A stretch of DNA of 20,216 nt from an uncultured Ruminiclostridium sp. (GCA_910585505.1 CAJUFF010000037.1:1-20216), one strand, 5' to 3'. Positions 6,951 through 15,055 are shown, counted from the stretch's first letter. Notes: a model not told the origin generated them from the sequence alone. Program-made: numbers and translations.

Positions 6951-6981
6951 TTGACTTGAACACCGTGTTCTGCTTTATAAT
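6951..6981 (+). promoter_or_regulatory. MerR-type promoter with 19-bp spacer and operator dyad
   Basis: TTGACT (6951-6956) and TATAAT (6976-6981) are separated by 19 bp, the overlong spacing typical of promoters activated by MerR-family regulators. The spacer contains the perfect dyad GAACAC-C-GTGTTC (6958-6970), where such regulators bind. The next gene downstream on this strand encodes a MerR-family protein, so autoregulation is likely. The -10 directly abuts the end of a MITE-like element, so the transcript would start inside that element. Confidence 0.72.
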
Positions 6982-7160
6982 TAAGGCAACACCGCGCAAA
7001 GACCGCGCTGCGCGCTTTGCCGCGCATACGCTTGCATCTTTTCCGTCATTTTTGCCCAAAACTCATTGAAATACGCCGGTATTCCTGCGTAGTTCCGGAC
7101 AATCTGACGAAAAAGCTGACTGCGCGTCTGCACGACAAGCTTTGTGCGGTATTGCCTTAA
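6981..7160 (-). repeat. MITE-like element, family 2, copy 2 (complete)
   Basis: A 180-bp element bounded by imperfect terminal inverted repeats: TTAAGGCAACACCGCGCAAAG at the left and, read from the other end, TTAAGGCAATACCGCACAAAG (each about 20 nt). It carries no credible gene. It is homologous to 3977-4157 in opposite orientation. It lies between the MerR-type promoter and the MerR gene. No clear target-site duplication can be assigned because both flanks are A/T-rich. Confidence 0.83.
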
Positions 7161-7203
7161 TACTAATCTTTGGTCAAGTCTATAACTTGTTAAAGATTGG
7201 TAT
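7160..7203 (+). repeat. Palindromic repeat, family 3, copy 1
   Basis: An imperfect hairpin with outer arms ATACTAATCTTT and AAAGATTGGTAT and inner arms GTCAAGT and ACTTG. It abuts the family 2 element and ends just before the ribosome site of the MerR gene. Related hairpins with the core ATCTTTRGTCAA lie at 15056-15088 and 15102-15154. Confidence 0.65.
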
Positions 7204-7221
7204 AAAAAAGGAGGAAGAGCA

Positions 7222-8217
7222 ATGAAGGATATGACGGTAAGCGAGGTTTCAAAAGGGCTTGGTATTTCCACCCGAATGCTAAGGTACTACGAAAAGGAAG
7301 GTCTAATAAAGACAAAGCGCCGCGAAGATTATGCGTACCGTATTTATGACGAAGACGCGGTAAAGCGGCTGAGACAGATAGTGGTGCTCAGAAAGCTGCG
7401 TATTCCTTTAAAGGATATAAGTACGATACTTAATGCCTCCGAGATTTCGGAAGCTCTTAAAGTGTTCCTTGAAAAAATACGGGAGACGGAGGAAGAAATA
7501 TCCTCTCTCGGCGTAATACGGGATACGCTTTCGGAGATTGCCCGATTAGGCGCATCGGGTTCGCTCCCGCTTCTTGAAAATAAGCTTCTGTCCGTTTCGG
7601 AACTTCTTCCTCCCGTAAAAAATCAATTAAAGGAGAACGTCGCAATGAACAACGAAAACAAAGAAGAAATGCTGGACAAAGCAAACGAAAAGCTTGAAAA
7701 GGCCAATGACAACGTAAGAATCTTGCTTTTGCCTCCATTTATGGTCGCCTCGAATCATGTTATCGACTTCGAGCCGGAGGAAAAGGTTGATAAGCCTGTG
7801 GACAAATTTATAAGAGAAAGCGGCTTATACAATATTAAGCCTGACGCGAGGTATTTCGGCTTTAATCACCCCAACCCCGGAGTGCTTAAGGACGGAAGAC
7901 ATGGCTACGAGGTGTGGGTGACTGTACCCGAAGACATGGAGCTTCCCGAACCTTTGGTAAAGAAGCGCTTTAACGGTGGGTTATACGCGGCGCTTGCCAT
8001 AAAATTCCCCGACTTTCACCGCTGGAATGAGCTGGTAAGGTGGGTTCAAAGCAGCGAGCTATATGAGGAGAATTACAGCGAGCTGGGAGACGAGATAATG
8101 GGCGGCTGCCTTGAAGAGCATCTTAACTGGGTTTACGCTTCGCATACGGGCTGGCAGGACGACGTTACGGGACAGCTTGATCTTTTGCTGCCTATTAAAA
8201 AAATGAGTAAGCAGTAA
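7222..8217 (+). CDS. MerR-family regulator with GyrI-like effector-binding domain
   Basis: A predicted one-component multidrug- or ligand-sensing regulator of 331 aa. The winged helix-turn-helix (about 3-70) contains the family signature STRMLRYYEKEGLIKTKR. A dimerisation helix follows (about 78-115), then a polar linker (about 116-160). The C-terminal domain (about 163-328) resembles GyrI/Cass2-type small-molecule binding domains (FGFNHPNPG, GYEVWVTVPEDMELPEP, FNGGLYAALAIKF). GGAGG lies 7 nt before the ATG at 7222. Upstream is a promoter with MerR-type geometry. A second ribosome site and in-frame ATG occur inside the gene at 7629-7647. No adjacent target gene is evident: the next gene is convergent, so autoregulation or remote targets are likely. 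The ligand cannot be read from sequence. Confidence 0.9.
   Translation: MKDMTVSEVSKGLGISTRMLRYYEKEGLIKTKRREDYAYRIYDEDAVKRLRQIVVLRKLRIPLKDISTILNASEISEALKVFLEKIRETEEEISSLGVIRDTLSEIARLGASGSLPLLENKLLSVSELLPPVKNQLKENVAMNNENKEEMLDKANEKLEKANDNVRILLLPPFMVASNHVIDFEPEEKVDKPVDKFIRESGLYNIKPDARYFGFNHPNPGVLKDGRHGYEVWVTVPEDMELPEPLVKKRFNGGLYAALAIKFPDFHRWNELVRWVQSSELYEENYSELGDEIMGGCLEEHLNWVYASHTGWQDDVTGQLDLLLPIKKMSKQ
7629..7647 (+). promoter_or_regulatory. Internal ribosome site and in-frame ATG within the MerR gene
   Basis: AAAGGAG (7629-7635) lies 9 nt before an in-frame ATG (7645, residue 142). Initiation here would make a 190-aa protein (7645-8217) consisting of the linker plus the effector domain without the DNA-binding domain. 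This parallels the TipAL/TipAS pair of Streptomyces, which are made from one gene. The site is seen; its use is inferred. Confidence 0.5.
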
Positions 8218-8266
8218 AGCTTCCCTATTCCATTGTCATTCCGGAGTACGAAATAAAAAGTAAACA

Positions 8267-8301
8267 GAAATCCCCCGCCGATTAAAACGGCGGGGGATTT
8301 C
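8267..8301. terminator. Bidirectional terminator between convergent genes
   Basis: A perfect 14-bp stem (GAAATCCCCCGCCG, 8267-8280, with 8288-8301) has a 7-nt loop. It is placed between the end of the MerR gene (8217) and the end of the surface-protein gene (8337), which converge. TTTCTT follows on the plus side and TTTCTG on the minus side. Confidence 0.85.
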
Positions 8302-8336
8302 TTATAAATCAATAATTTATTTCGTATCGGTCTTGA

Positions 8337-9095
8337 TTACTTTCTCTTCTTAGCGATAACGATAGCGCCGGCGGCGATAATGGCAATGCCTGCAATAGCG
8401 GCTACGCCTTCAACGCCTGTATCGGCGTTGTTCTTATCGGTGGACGCGCCTGTGTTGGCGTCGCCTGCGGGAGCCTGAGTCGCTTCCTCGGCGGGAGCGG
8501 AGGTATCGCCGGACTTGAAGCCGGTAACGGTGAAGGTGCACTCAACCTTGCCGCCGAAATCCTCGGAGGCGATAACCGTCTCGTCTGCATTCCATGTGTT
8601 GTAGAAGCCTACAAGATAGCCGTCGGTTACAGTCTCAACAGTGGTAATGTCGCTGTAATCGTCAGTAACAACCTTATCGTTGCTCTGCTTGGCGCTCTTG
8701 GCCGCCTCGATTTCCTTGCCGTCGATTTTGAGGCTGTCAATAGTGATCTGCACATCGGGATATGCTTCCTTTGAAATGTTTGTCTGAAGCTTAAGGACGT
8801 TCCAGAATTGTTCGGGACCGTCCTTGCAGTCTTCCATAATGTTCTTTTCAAAAGAAACGGTGTATGTACCGTCGGCTGTAATCTCCACGTCGTTTACGAT
8901 CCATGTGTCATACTCCATTGCGTCGCCGAAATCGGGATCCCACCAAACAGCCTTGCTCTGAGTAATGTTGTTGCGGAAGGTCCACGCGTTGGTCTGGTAA
9001 ATCAGACCTGCGGTTTCGGCGCTTGCGCTTACTGCGAAAGCGGTTACTGCCAAAGCGGAAACGGCGGCTGTCGCAATAGTCTTTTTCAAATTCAT
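8337..9095 (-). CDS. Secreted surface protein with C-terminal membrane anchor
   Basis: The 252-aa product has a classical signal peptide (1-26, cleavage after VSASA), then a domain of about 170 residues rich in aromatic and acidic residues. A Thr/Ala/Pro-rich spacer follows (about 199-222). The C-terminus is NADTG (223-227), a hydrophobic helix (about 228-247) and a KKRK tail. That last arrangement resembles a sortase sorting signal with a divergent pentapeptide, or else a simple membrane anchor. The ectodomain contains DVQITIDSLKIDGKEIEAAK and FTVTGFKSG, and could be a beta-sandwich binding module, but I do not recognise a family. The ATG at 9095 has AGGAGG upstream. A consensus sigma-A promoter suggests strong expression. 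Confidence 0.85.
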   Translation of the reverse strand: MNLKKTIATAAVSALAVTAFAVSASAETAGLIYQTNAWTFRNNITQSKAVWWDPDFGDAMEYDTWIVNDVEITADGTYTVSFEKNIMEDCKDGPEQFWNVLKLQTNISKEAYPDVQITIDSLKIDGKEIEAAKSAKQSNDKVVTDDYSDITTVETVTDGYLVGFYNTWNADETVIASEDFGGKVECTFTVTGFKSGDTSAPAEEATQAPAGDANTGASTDKNNADTGVEGVAAIAGIAIIAAGAIVIAKKRK

Positions 9096-9160
9096 AGATT
9101 ATTCCTCCTTATTTTAGGGACTGTAATTTAGACAAAAAATATAATTCGCCTATGATAAAA

Positions 9161-9189
9161 ATTATAATCTTTATTAAGTTAAATGTCAA
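9161..9189 (-). promoter_or_regulatory. Consensus sigma-A promoter of the surface-protein gene
   Basis: TTGACA (9184-9189), a 17-nt spacer and TATAAT (9161-9166) on the minus strand match the consensus at every position. The predicted start is about 60 nt upstream of the ATG at 9095. Between here and the family 1 repeat at 9269 I see only A/T-rich sequence. Confidence 0.88.
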
Positions 9190-9268
9190 CTGATTATGTA
9201 ACAAATTTTAAAATATTTTTAGTGCATTTTTAACAAAAACAAAAGGGCTTTTATGCATTGGCTTATAC

Positions 9269-9381
9269 TAATAACCATTTTGACACAAGATAAAATCATA
9301 GTCAAAATGGTTATTACACCCGAAGCACTGTTAACCAATTAAAAACCGTTTTTTCCATTTTTTAATTGGTTAACAGTATTA
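9269..9381 (-). repeat. Composite palindromic repeat, family 1, copy 2
   Basis: Opposite-orientation copy of 3871-3979. Here the first hairpin is perfect over 19 bp (ACTGTTAACCAATTAAAAA, 9327-9345, with 9359-9377). The second has arms with AATAACCATTTTGAC and its complement. The linker GTGCTTCGGGTGTAATAACC and the inner loop sequence are shared almost unchanged with copy 1. No coding potential. Confidence 0.85.
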
Positions 9382-9387
9382 GAATCT

Positions 9388-9460
9388 GTCCGCACAGGAA
9401 CGGCACGCGCCTTTTTGTGCAAATTTTGCCGAAAAGACGCGTGCCGATTCCAATGCGCAC
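9388..9460. repeat. Long imperfect inverted repeat beyond the c-di-GMP gene
   Basis: The arms 9388-9409 and 9438-9460 pair over about 22 bp with a few mismatches and one bulge; the inner CGGCACGCG/CGCGTGCCG part is perfect. The loop is 28 nt. There is no T-tract immediately after the stem on either strand, so this is not a typical intrinsic terminator, although it is the only strong structure after the stop at 9482. Confidence 0.55.
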
Positions 9461-9481
9461 AAGAGCCGAAAACCGTTTTTG

Positions 9482-12400
9482 TTATTTCACTTCCGTACAG
9501 CTTACCATATATGCTTTTTTTCCGCACCATTCCACTTCGGTGGCTTGTGCACGTACTTTTTTGTTAATCAAAGGACTGATTCCCTCCACGGGTTGTCCAA
9601 CGTGCTTCAAAGGACAGTATTCCGTTTCCTTTCCGCCGCAGACGGTTTCAAGACAGGATTTTCCCAACAGCTTACTTCCGCCGGTAATCTTTTCGGCCCT
9701 CTTGTTTATGTAAAGCAGCTCCCGTGTTTCGGGATCCACTATGTATATAAATTCGGGGTAGTTGTAAAGTATTGATTCGATAGAGCGGGAATAGTTTTTT
9801 AAACGGTTTTTGTTACGGTCGTTCAGTAAAAATACCGCCAGTACCTTAGCCACATAGGTGAGCGCGTCAACCTGTTCTTTTGTCCAAAAACAATTTTCGC
9901 GGCATTCGTCAAATCCAACGAATCCCTTGAATTTTCCGTCCTCCGTTATGGCGCAGTGTAGTACCGATTTAATCCCTTGACGGCTCAAAAGTTCTCTTAT
10001 GGCCGGAGTCAATGTGTTTATGTTGTGACAGTACAGTATTCCGTCTTCGTTCAGGCACTGATGATACATTCCGCCCATGTCGGTTTCGTAAGAAACATTC
10101 TGTAGGGATTCTCTTTCGGACATTACCCCTTCTCCGCACCATTCGTAAGTATTCGAGCAGCAGAGCCCGTCATCGGAATCCTCAAATATATAAGCCCTGC
10201 TTACGTCAAAGTGCTTGCCTACAAGCGCCAACATACGGTTTATGCTGTTTTTGATATCCGAACCCGATTGAAGCGCGCTGAATACTCTCATTATAATCGA
10301 AGCTTCGGAATGAGGATTGCTGCTTAAGGGTACTGTCTTAGCTCCGTCCTTTTCCGTACTTCTGAACACCGTTTCGTTCATGGTATGGGGATCAAACAGA
10401 ATAACACAGTTTTTACCCTGATTCTTGGCATGATAAAGGGCGCTGTCGGCCTGCTTCACTATCTGCCGATAATCCCTGTTTTCGGGAGTTACGGCGGCTA
10501 TGCCTATACTGGTTTTTACCTGTCCTATTTTGGGTACGTTTATCTCGGAGATTCGATTAAGTATCACTTCTCCTTTTTTCACCGCCACTGATGTGCCGGC
10601 ATGGCTGACGAAAACGAAAAACTCGTCCCCGCCATAGCGTCCCACTATATCGCTGTCTCTGAATACATCCTTCAGCGTGGCGGCAAACTGCTTAAGGAAT
10701 TCGTCGCCGAAAAGATGACCCAGATTATCGTTTATGCTTTTGAAGTCGTCAATGTCTATCATAAGCAGCGCGCCGCCTGTGGTGTGCTTCAGCTCGCTTT
10801 TGATAAGTTCCTCCGTGGTGGCTTTGTTGTATATGTCAACACACAGTGAATCGTACATGGCTTTGGCTTGTATTTCGCCAAATTTGACCATCTCATCCTC
10901 CACGTCTTCGATCTTGCCTATTATTCGGAACACTTTTTCCGAATTGTCGGAAATACTCTTGAAGTGGCAGCGGTAATGTTTCTTGTAGCCGTTTTCCTCT
11001 ATTATAACCGGAAGCTCATCGGTGCTCTTTTCGGACTCCTTACTTTCAGAAAGCCTGTCGAGAACGCAGATAAACTCTTTTCTGTCGTTTTCGCTAAGCA
11101 GGGTAAACTTTTCCGGATTTGTATGAAGCTGCTCCACCAAGAAAGGCTTTTTGTCTCTTTCGGAAAGGTGGCGGTAATAGGTTATCGTATCGGATTCGGC
11201 GTTGTAGTCAAACACCACGGTTCCGGTCTGATCCAGAAGCATCCGGTAAAGCTGATTCTGTACTTCCTTGGATCTTGCTTGTGTCACGTCGGTAAATATG
11301 GCTATATAGCTGCTGTCATTTTTGCCGTCGTTTTTTACTTCTGTGGTGTATACTTTTATAAAATGATTGGTATTGCTGCTGTCTGTAACGGTCATATCGC
11401 GGGTTCCCGCGGTTTTTTCAATAATATCCCCGGTAATAGCGTTGATTTTGTCCTTATCACTCTCGTTAATATTCATCATAGAGTAAAAACAATCGTTGGC
11501 ATAAGCAAGCATCGGTTTTCCGCCTACAATATTTATAAGGGCGATTCCTTCCCTCAGATTGTTGATAATGGATTCAAGATGGCGGTATGCGCTCTTTTCT
11601 GCGTCAATGTCCCTTATAACTCCGGCCGTTCTTAAGTGCGTGCCGTTTTCGTCGTAGGTGCGGGTTTCTATAAATCGGAACCAGTGATATTCCCCGTTCT
11701 TTTTCCTGATTCTGAATTCGTCGGAAAAGCGGCCGGATTTTTTGTCGGAATGCCATGAGCGCATTTTCGCCCGATCATCGGGATGGGCGATGCTGTCCAG
11801 ACCTTCGCCGCTTTTAAGCTTTTCCTCCAATTCCCGATTGTTGTACTCAAAGTCGCCGGTGAATCCGAAGCAGAAGGCTTCGTTTTTTGTGTAGTCAACG
11901 TCTACCGCTAAGGAATCGGTGGCTTCCAGTATCGAATCGATACGGCGGTTGGTCTTTTGTATAATCTCTTCCTTTTCAAGCAGCTCGGTTATGTCGTTGA
12001 AAGCGATACAGATAATGGGGTTTTCGTCGGTGCCGCCCAGACGCCTGTGCACTCCTTCCAGATAAAGAAGCTTTCCGTTTCTGTCATAGCGTCTTACGGT
12101 GGTTCTTACCGCCTTTCCCGTCCTCGAAGCTTCAAGGCATGCCTGCCGTGATTTTTCTATGTCCTCCGGATGCACTTTTTCCCAGATGTCGTAGTGTTCG
12201 CCGGTAAAGTCAACGGGAGAATAACCCATAATCTGCATATAACCGTCGTTTACACGGATAACCTCAAGTTTATCGTCGTAGAGTTCGTAGATTCCAAGGC
12301 CTCCGAAAACTCCGCCAATAAGTTTTGAAACTGTGGTGTTGCTCCCCAGAAGCTCGTTTATTTCAGAATTCATTCCGTATGTTTCAAGCTCCTTGTCGTT

Positions 12401-14881
12401 AAACTCGGCACCGTTAAGCTGAATAAGGTCTGTGAACTGAGCCGAAGGCATGGGTTTTGCGAAGTAGTAGCCCTGTATATAGGCGCAGCCTATGCTGCGG
12501 AGAAATTCATACTGTTCTCTTGTCTCGACTCCCTCGGCAAGCAAAGGAACGTTAAGCCATTTGGCCATTCTTGCAATAGCGGTAACTATGGTGCCTACCC
12601 TGTTGTTGTTTTCAAAATTCTGCATAAATTTCATATCCAACTTAAGCAGATCGATAGGGATATCCTTAAGGGTGTTCAGTGAAGAGTAGCCGCTTCCGAA
12701 ATCATCCATAAGAACGGGAAAGCACTTTTCCCGAAGCTTGTTCACCGTTTCCAGAAGCTGAGTAGGATTGTCGTTATAGGCGGTTTCGGTAATCTCTATT
12801 CGGAAATACTTCGGTTCCACGCCGTATTTTTCGGCAAGACGGCTGATTAGATCATAAAGATTTGGATTATAAAGGCTTCTGCGTGAGATGTTAACCGAGA
12901 TGGGAAACGGTTCAAGACCTGAATTCCTGCGTTTTTGCTGATACTTGCACACCTGTTCCAGCACATACAGGTCGAGCTCCGCTATAAACCCGTTGCGCTC
13001 AAAAATAGGTATGAACTTTCCCGGCGAAATAATTCCTTTTGTGGGATGTATCCAACGAACCAACGCTTCGGCGCTGACAAACTTTTTTGCTTTCACACCG
13101 TAAACGGGCTGATAGTAAATGCAGAATTCGCCGTTGACGATAGCCCGATGTGTTTCGTCCCGTATTTCCTGCTCCTCTAACATATCATAGCGCATTTTTT
13201 CGTCATAATATGCCACATGGGTATGGAAGTTGCCGGTTATGGAGCGGCAGGCGATGGCAGCGCGGTCGCATATGTCCTCTATGGTGGCGCTGCGCTCGTT
13301 AATAGTGTAAACTCCTATGTAGTAATGTACGTCCTGACTTACCAGACAGTCGTCTTCCACTTCTTTCTTTATTTCTTTTAAAATTTCTTCAGGGGTTACT
13401 TCGTTTACGGGGACAATTACGGTAAAATTGTCCGCAAAAAACCTCGAAAAAATTCCCTTGTCGGATATGACCCGATTAAGGGCAGTGGCAACGGATACCA
13501 ACACCTTGTCCCCGATTTCGCGTCCCATAATATCATTGATTACTTTAAAGCTTCCGATATTTATCCTGTAAATGACATAATCGGTGTCGGGATTTTCTTT
13601 CAAAAGCCCTTTTGCACCGAGCATAAAAGCGCTTCGATTGTAAAGTCCGGTAAGTGAATCGTAGTAGGCGTTGTTGCGCAGCTCTATCTCATATTCTTTT
13701 TCCTTGGTGACGTCGGAAATAAAGCAATACAATCTGAGACGTCCTGACTCGCTTTTCATAAACTGGGCTCTCGTAAGTATCCAGAGAGGCTTCTGAGTGT
13801 AGGAACGGCAGTGGAAGGTGTATTCAATCGTTGTTCCCGAAGCGATGGCATGATTCATTTTGTTTCTGAAATCATCCGCTTCAAACTCACTTATCATTTT
13901 TCTTTCGGTCTTTTCCACTTCATTTATATAGGTGTCGTAGTCGGGGTAGCCGAAAATATCCGCCATTCCCTTGCTGCTGTATATGATATGAAGTTTTCCG
14001 TCATCGCCTTTTTCGCACATAGCGATACCGACCGGCGCGTTGCTGATTACGTTTTCAAAATTTATGTCGTTTTCTTTTGCTCTCTGTTCAAGACGTTCTT
14101 CGTCGTTTACGTCTAAAAAAAAGCAGTATAATACCCTTTTGTCTCCCTTTTTGTCAATGCCGGAAGCGATTAAGCGTATCCGGCATACCTCTCCTCCGTT
14201 ATCTTTGACGGAAAAGGAGTAATCCAGCTTTTTTTCTTCCATGGCCTTTGCTATAAAAACACTCAGCCATTCGCTGTAATTTTTCGGGTCGTCGGTTTCA
14301 AACTGAGAGACGAATTCGCCGTCGGTCATATGAAAAAGCTTGGGCGCCGAGTTGTTAAAATAAGTACATTCCGCGGTTTTACCGTCAGTTTCGATTATGG
14401 CTGCGCCTCCTGGAAGATTGTCAAGAAGGGCGGACATACGCTTGTCGGTTTGGGTTTCTTTAAGGAGGCGATCGTTTTCTCCTCGTATTTTTTCGATGTC
14501 CAAGTGACGGAACATACCGTCTACTCTTTGCTTCAGAGTTTTGATATTAAAGGGTCGCGTTATAAAATCATATGCGCCGTAGTCAAAAGCTTTGTGCTCG
14601 GATTCTATATCGTCATCGGCGGTAATCACTATTACGGGAATATATTTGAGATTCTCATCCATATTCATATCCATGAGCACCCCATATCCGTCTTTTATCG
14701 GCATAACTATATCCAAAAGAACGGCGTCGATTTCCCCGATATTGGCTCGCATTACTTCTAATGCCTGCTGCCCGTTTTCAGCCGTGAAAATACGATATTG
14801 CTCGTTAAATATTTCCGTAAGCAGTTCTATGTTATAAGATGAATCGTCAGCTATCAAGAGTGTATTTTTTTTGTTTTCCAT
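9482..14881 (-). CDS. Giant response regulator with PAS, degenerate GGDEF, EAL, active-type GGDEF and GAF domains
   Basis: A 1799-aa cytosolic protein predicted both to make and to break down cyclic di-GMP. Order: receiver (about 5-122, acceptor D57); two PAS-like regions (about 148-260, 275-395); degenerate GGDEF (405-565, FADNF at 482-486); EAL (575-820); four PAS-like regions (about 855-970, 980-1095, 1100-1205, 1210-1330); second GGDEF (1340-1498); GAF (about 1530-1690); PAS (about 1700-1799). The EAL keeps E605, N664, E696, D726-D727, K747, E783 and Q803, so phosphodiesterase activity is expected. The second GGDEF has intact GGDEF at 1417-1421 and an RxxD inhibitory site at 1408-1411. 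The receiver has Arg109 where a conserved Lys is usual. There are no membrane segments. I start at the ATG at 14881, immediately before the receiver; a TTG at 14959 is less likely. Confidence 0.9.
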   Translation of the reverse strand: MENKKNTLLIADDSSYNIELLTEIFNEQYRIFTAENGQQALEVMRANIGEIDAVLLDIVMPIKDGYGVLMDMNMDENLKYIPVIVITADDDIESEHKAFDYGAYDFITRPFNIKTLKQRVDGMFRHLDIEKIRGENDRLLKETQTDKRMSALLDNLPGGAAIIETDGKTAECTYFNNSAPKLFHMTDGEFVSQFETDDPKNYSEWLSVFIAKAMEEKKLDYSFSVKDNGGEVCRIRLIASGIDKKGDKRVLYCFFLDVNDEERLEQRAKENDINFENVISNAPVGIAMCEKGDDGKLHIIYSSKGMADIFGYPDYDTYINEVEKTERKMISEFEADDFRNKMNHAIASGTTIEYTFHCRSYTQKPLWILTRAQFMKSESGRLRLYCFISDVTKEKEYEIELRNNAYYDSLTGLYNRSAFMLGAKGLLKENPDTDYVIYRINIGSFKVINDIMGREIGDKVLVSVATALNRVISDKGIFSRFFADNFTVIVPVNEVTPEEILKEIKKEVEDDCLVSQDVHYYIGVYTINERSATIEDICDRAAIACRSITGNFHTHVAYYDEKMRYDMLEEQEIRDETHRAIVNGEFCIYYQPVYGVKAKKFVSAEALVRWIHPTKGIISPGKFIPIFERNGFIAELDLYVLEQVCKYQQKRRNSGLEPFPISVNISRRSLYNPNLYDLISRLAEKYGVEPKYFRIEITETAYNDNPTQLLETVNKLREKCFPVLMDDFGSGYSSLNTLKDIPIDLLKLDMKFMQNFENNNRVGTIVTAIARMAKWLNVPLLAEGVETREQYEFLRSIGCAYIQGYYFAKPMPSAQFTDLIQLNGAEFNDKELETYGMNSEINELLGSNTTVSKLIGGVFGGLGIYELYDDKLEVIRVNDGYMQIMGYSPVDFTGEHYDIWEKVHPEDIEKSRQACLEASRTGKAVRTTVRRYDRNGKLLYLEGVHRRLGGTDENPIICIAFNDITELLEKEEIIQKTNRRIDSILEATDSLAVDVDYTKNEAFCFGFTGDFEYNNRELEEKLKSGEGLDSIAHPDDRAKMRSWHSDKKSGRFSDEFRIRKKNGEYHWFRFIETRTYDENGTHLRTAGVIRDIDAEKSAYRHLESIINNLREGIALINIVGGKPMLAYANDCFYSMMNINESDKDKINAITGDIIEKTAGTRDMTVTDSSNTNHFIKVYTTEVKNDGKNDSSYIAIFTDVTQARSKEVQNQLYRMLLDQTGTVVFDYNAESDTITYYRHLSERDKKPFLVEQLHTNPEKFTLLSENDRKEFICVLDRLSESKESEKSTDELPVIIEENGYKKHYRCHFKSISDNSEKVFRIIGKIEDVEDEMVKFGEIQAKAMYDSLCVDIYNKATTEELIKSELKHTTGGALLMIDIDDFKSINDNLGHLFGDEFLKQFAATLKDVFRDSDIVGRYGGDEFFVFVSHAGTSVAVKKGEVILNRISEINVPKIGQVKTSIGIAAVTPENRDYRQIVKQADSALYHAKNQGKNCVILFDPHTMNETVFRSTEKDGAKTVPLSSNPHSEASIIMRVFSALQSGSDIKNSINRMLALVGKHFDVSRAYIFEDSDDGLCCSNTYEWCGEGVMSERESLQNVSYETDMGGMYHQCLNEDGILYCHNINTLTPAIRELLSRQGIKSVLHCAITEDGKFKGFVGFDECRENCFWTKEQVDALTYVAKVLAVFLLNDRNKNRLKNYSRSIESILYNYPEFIYIVDPETRELLYINKRAEKITGGSKLLGKSCLETVCGGKETEYCPLKHVGQPVEGISPLINKKVRAQATEVEWCGKKAYMVSCTEVK

Positions 14882-14943
14882 ATGTAAGCCATTTCCTTCC
14901 TCGATTCTTTGACGCGTATTAAAGCGTAGTTTAAACAAGCTGC

Positions 14944-14962
14944 CGGAATTGCGAAGCAATTC
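14944..14962. repeat. Short palindrome shared with 17129-17147
   Basis: GGAATTGCGAAGCAATTCC is a near-perfect palindrome. A variant differing by two bases (GGAATTGCGCAGCAATTTC) lies downstream of the MATE gene. In both places it is preceded by CCG and sits near a GGTTC..GAACC hairpin, so both are probably pieces of one repeat family. Confidence 0.5.
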
Positions 14963-15055
14963 CGATGATCAGCGGGGAATTTTGGTTCCACGCCGAACCG
15001 AAAGACGAAGAGACTTTGACTGCAAAATCTCTTAAACCCTTGCCGCCTGATACCG

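Noticed and set aside
6981..7271. 96-residue minus-strand frame ending in KMTEKMQAYARQSAQRGLCAVLP
   Set aside because: Its N-terminal half is antisense to the MerR gene and its C-terminal half is the family 2 repeat. No ribosome site.
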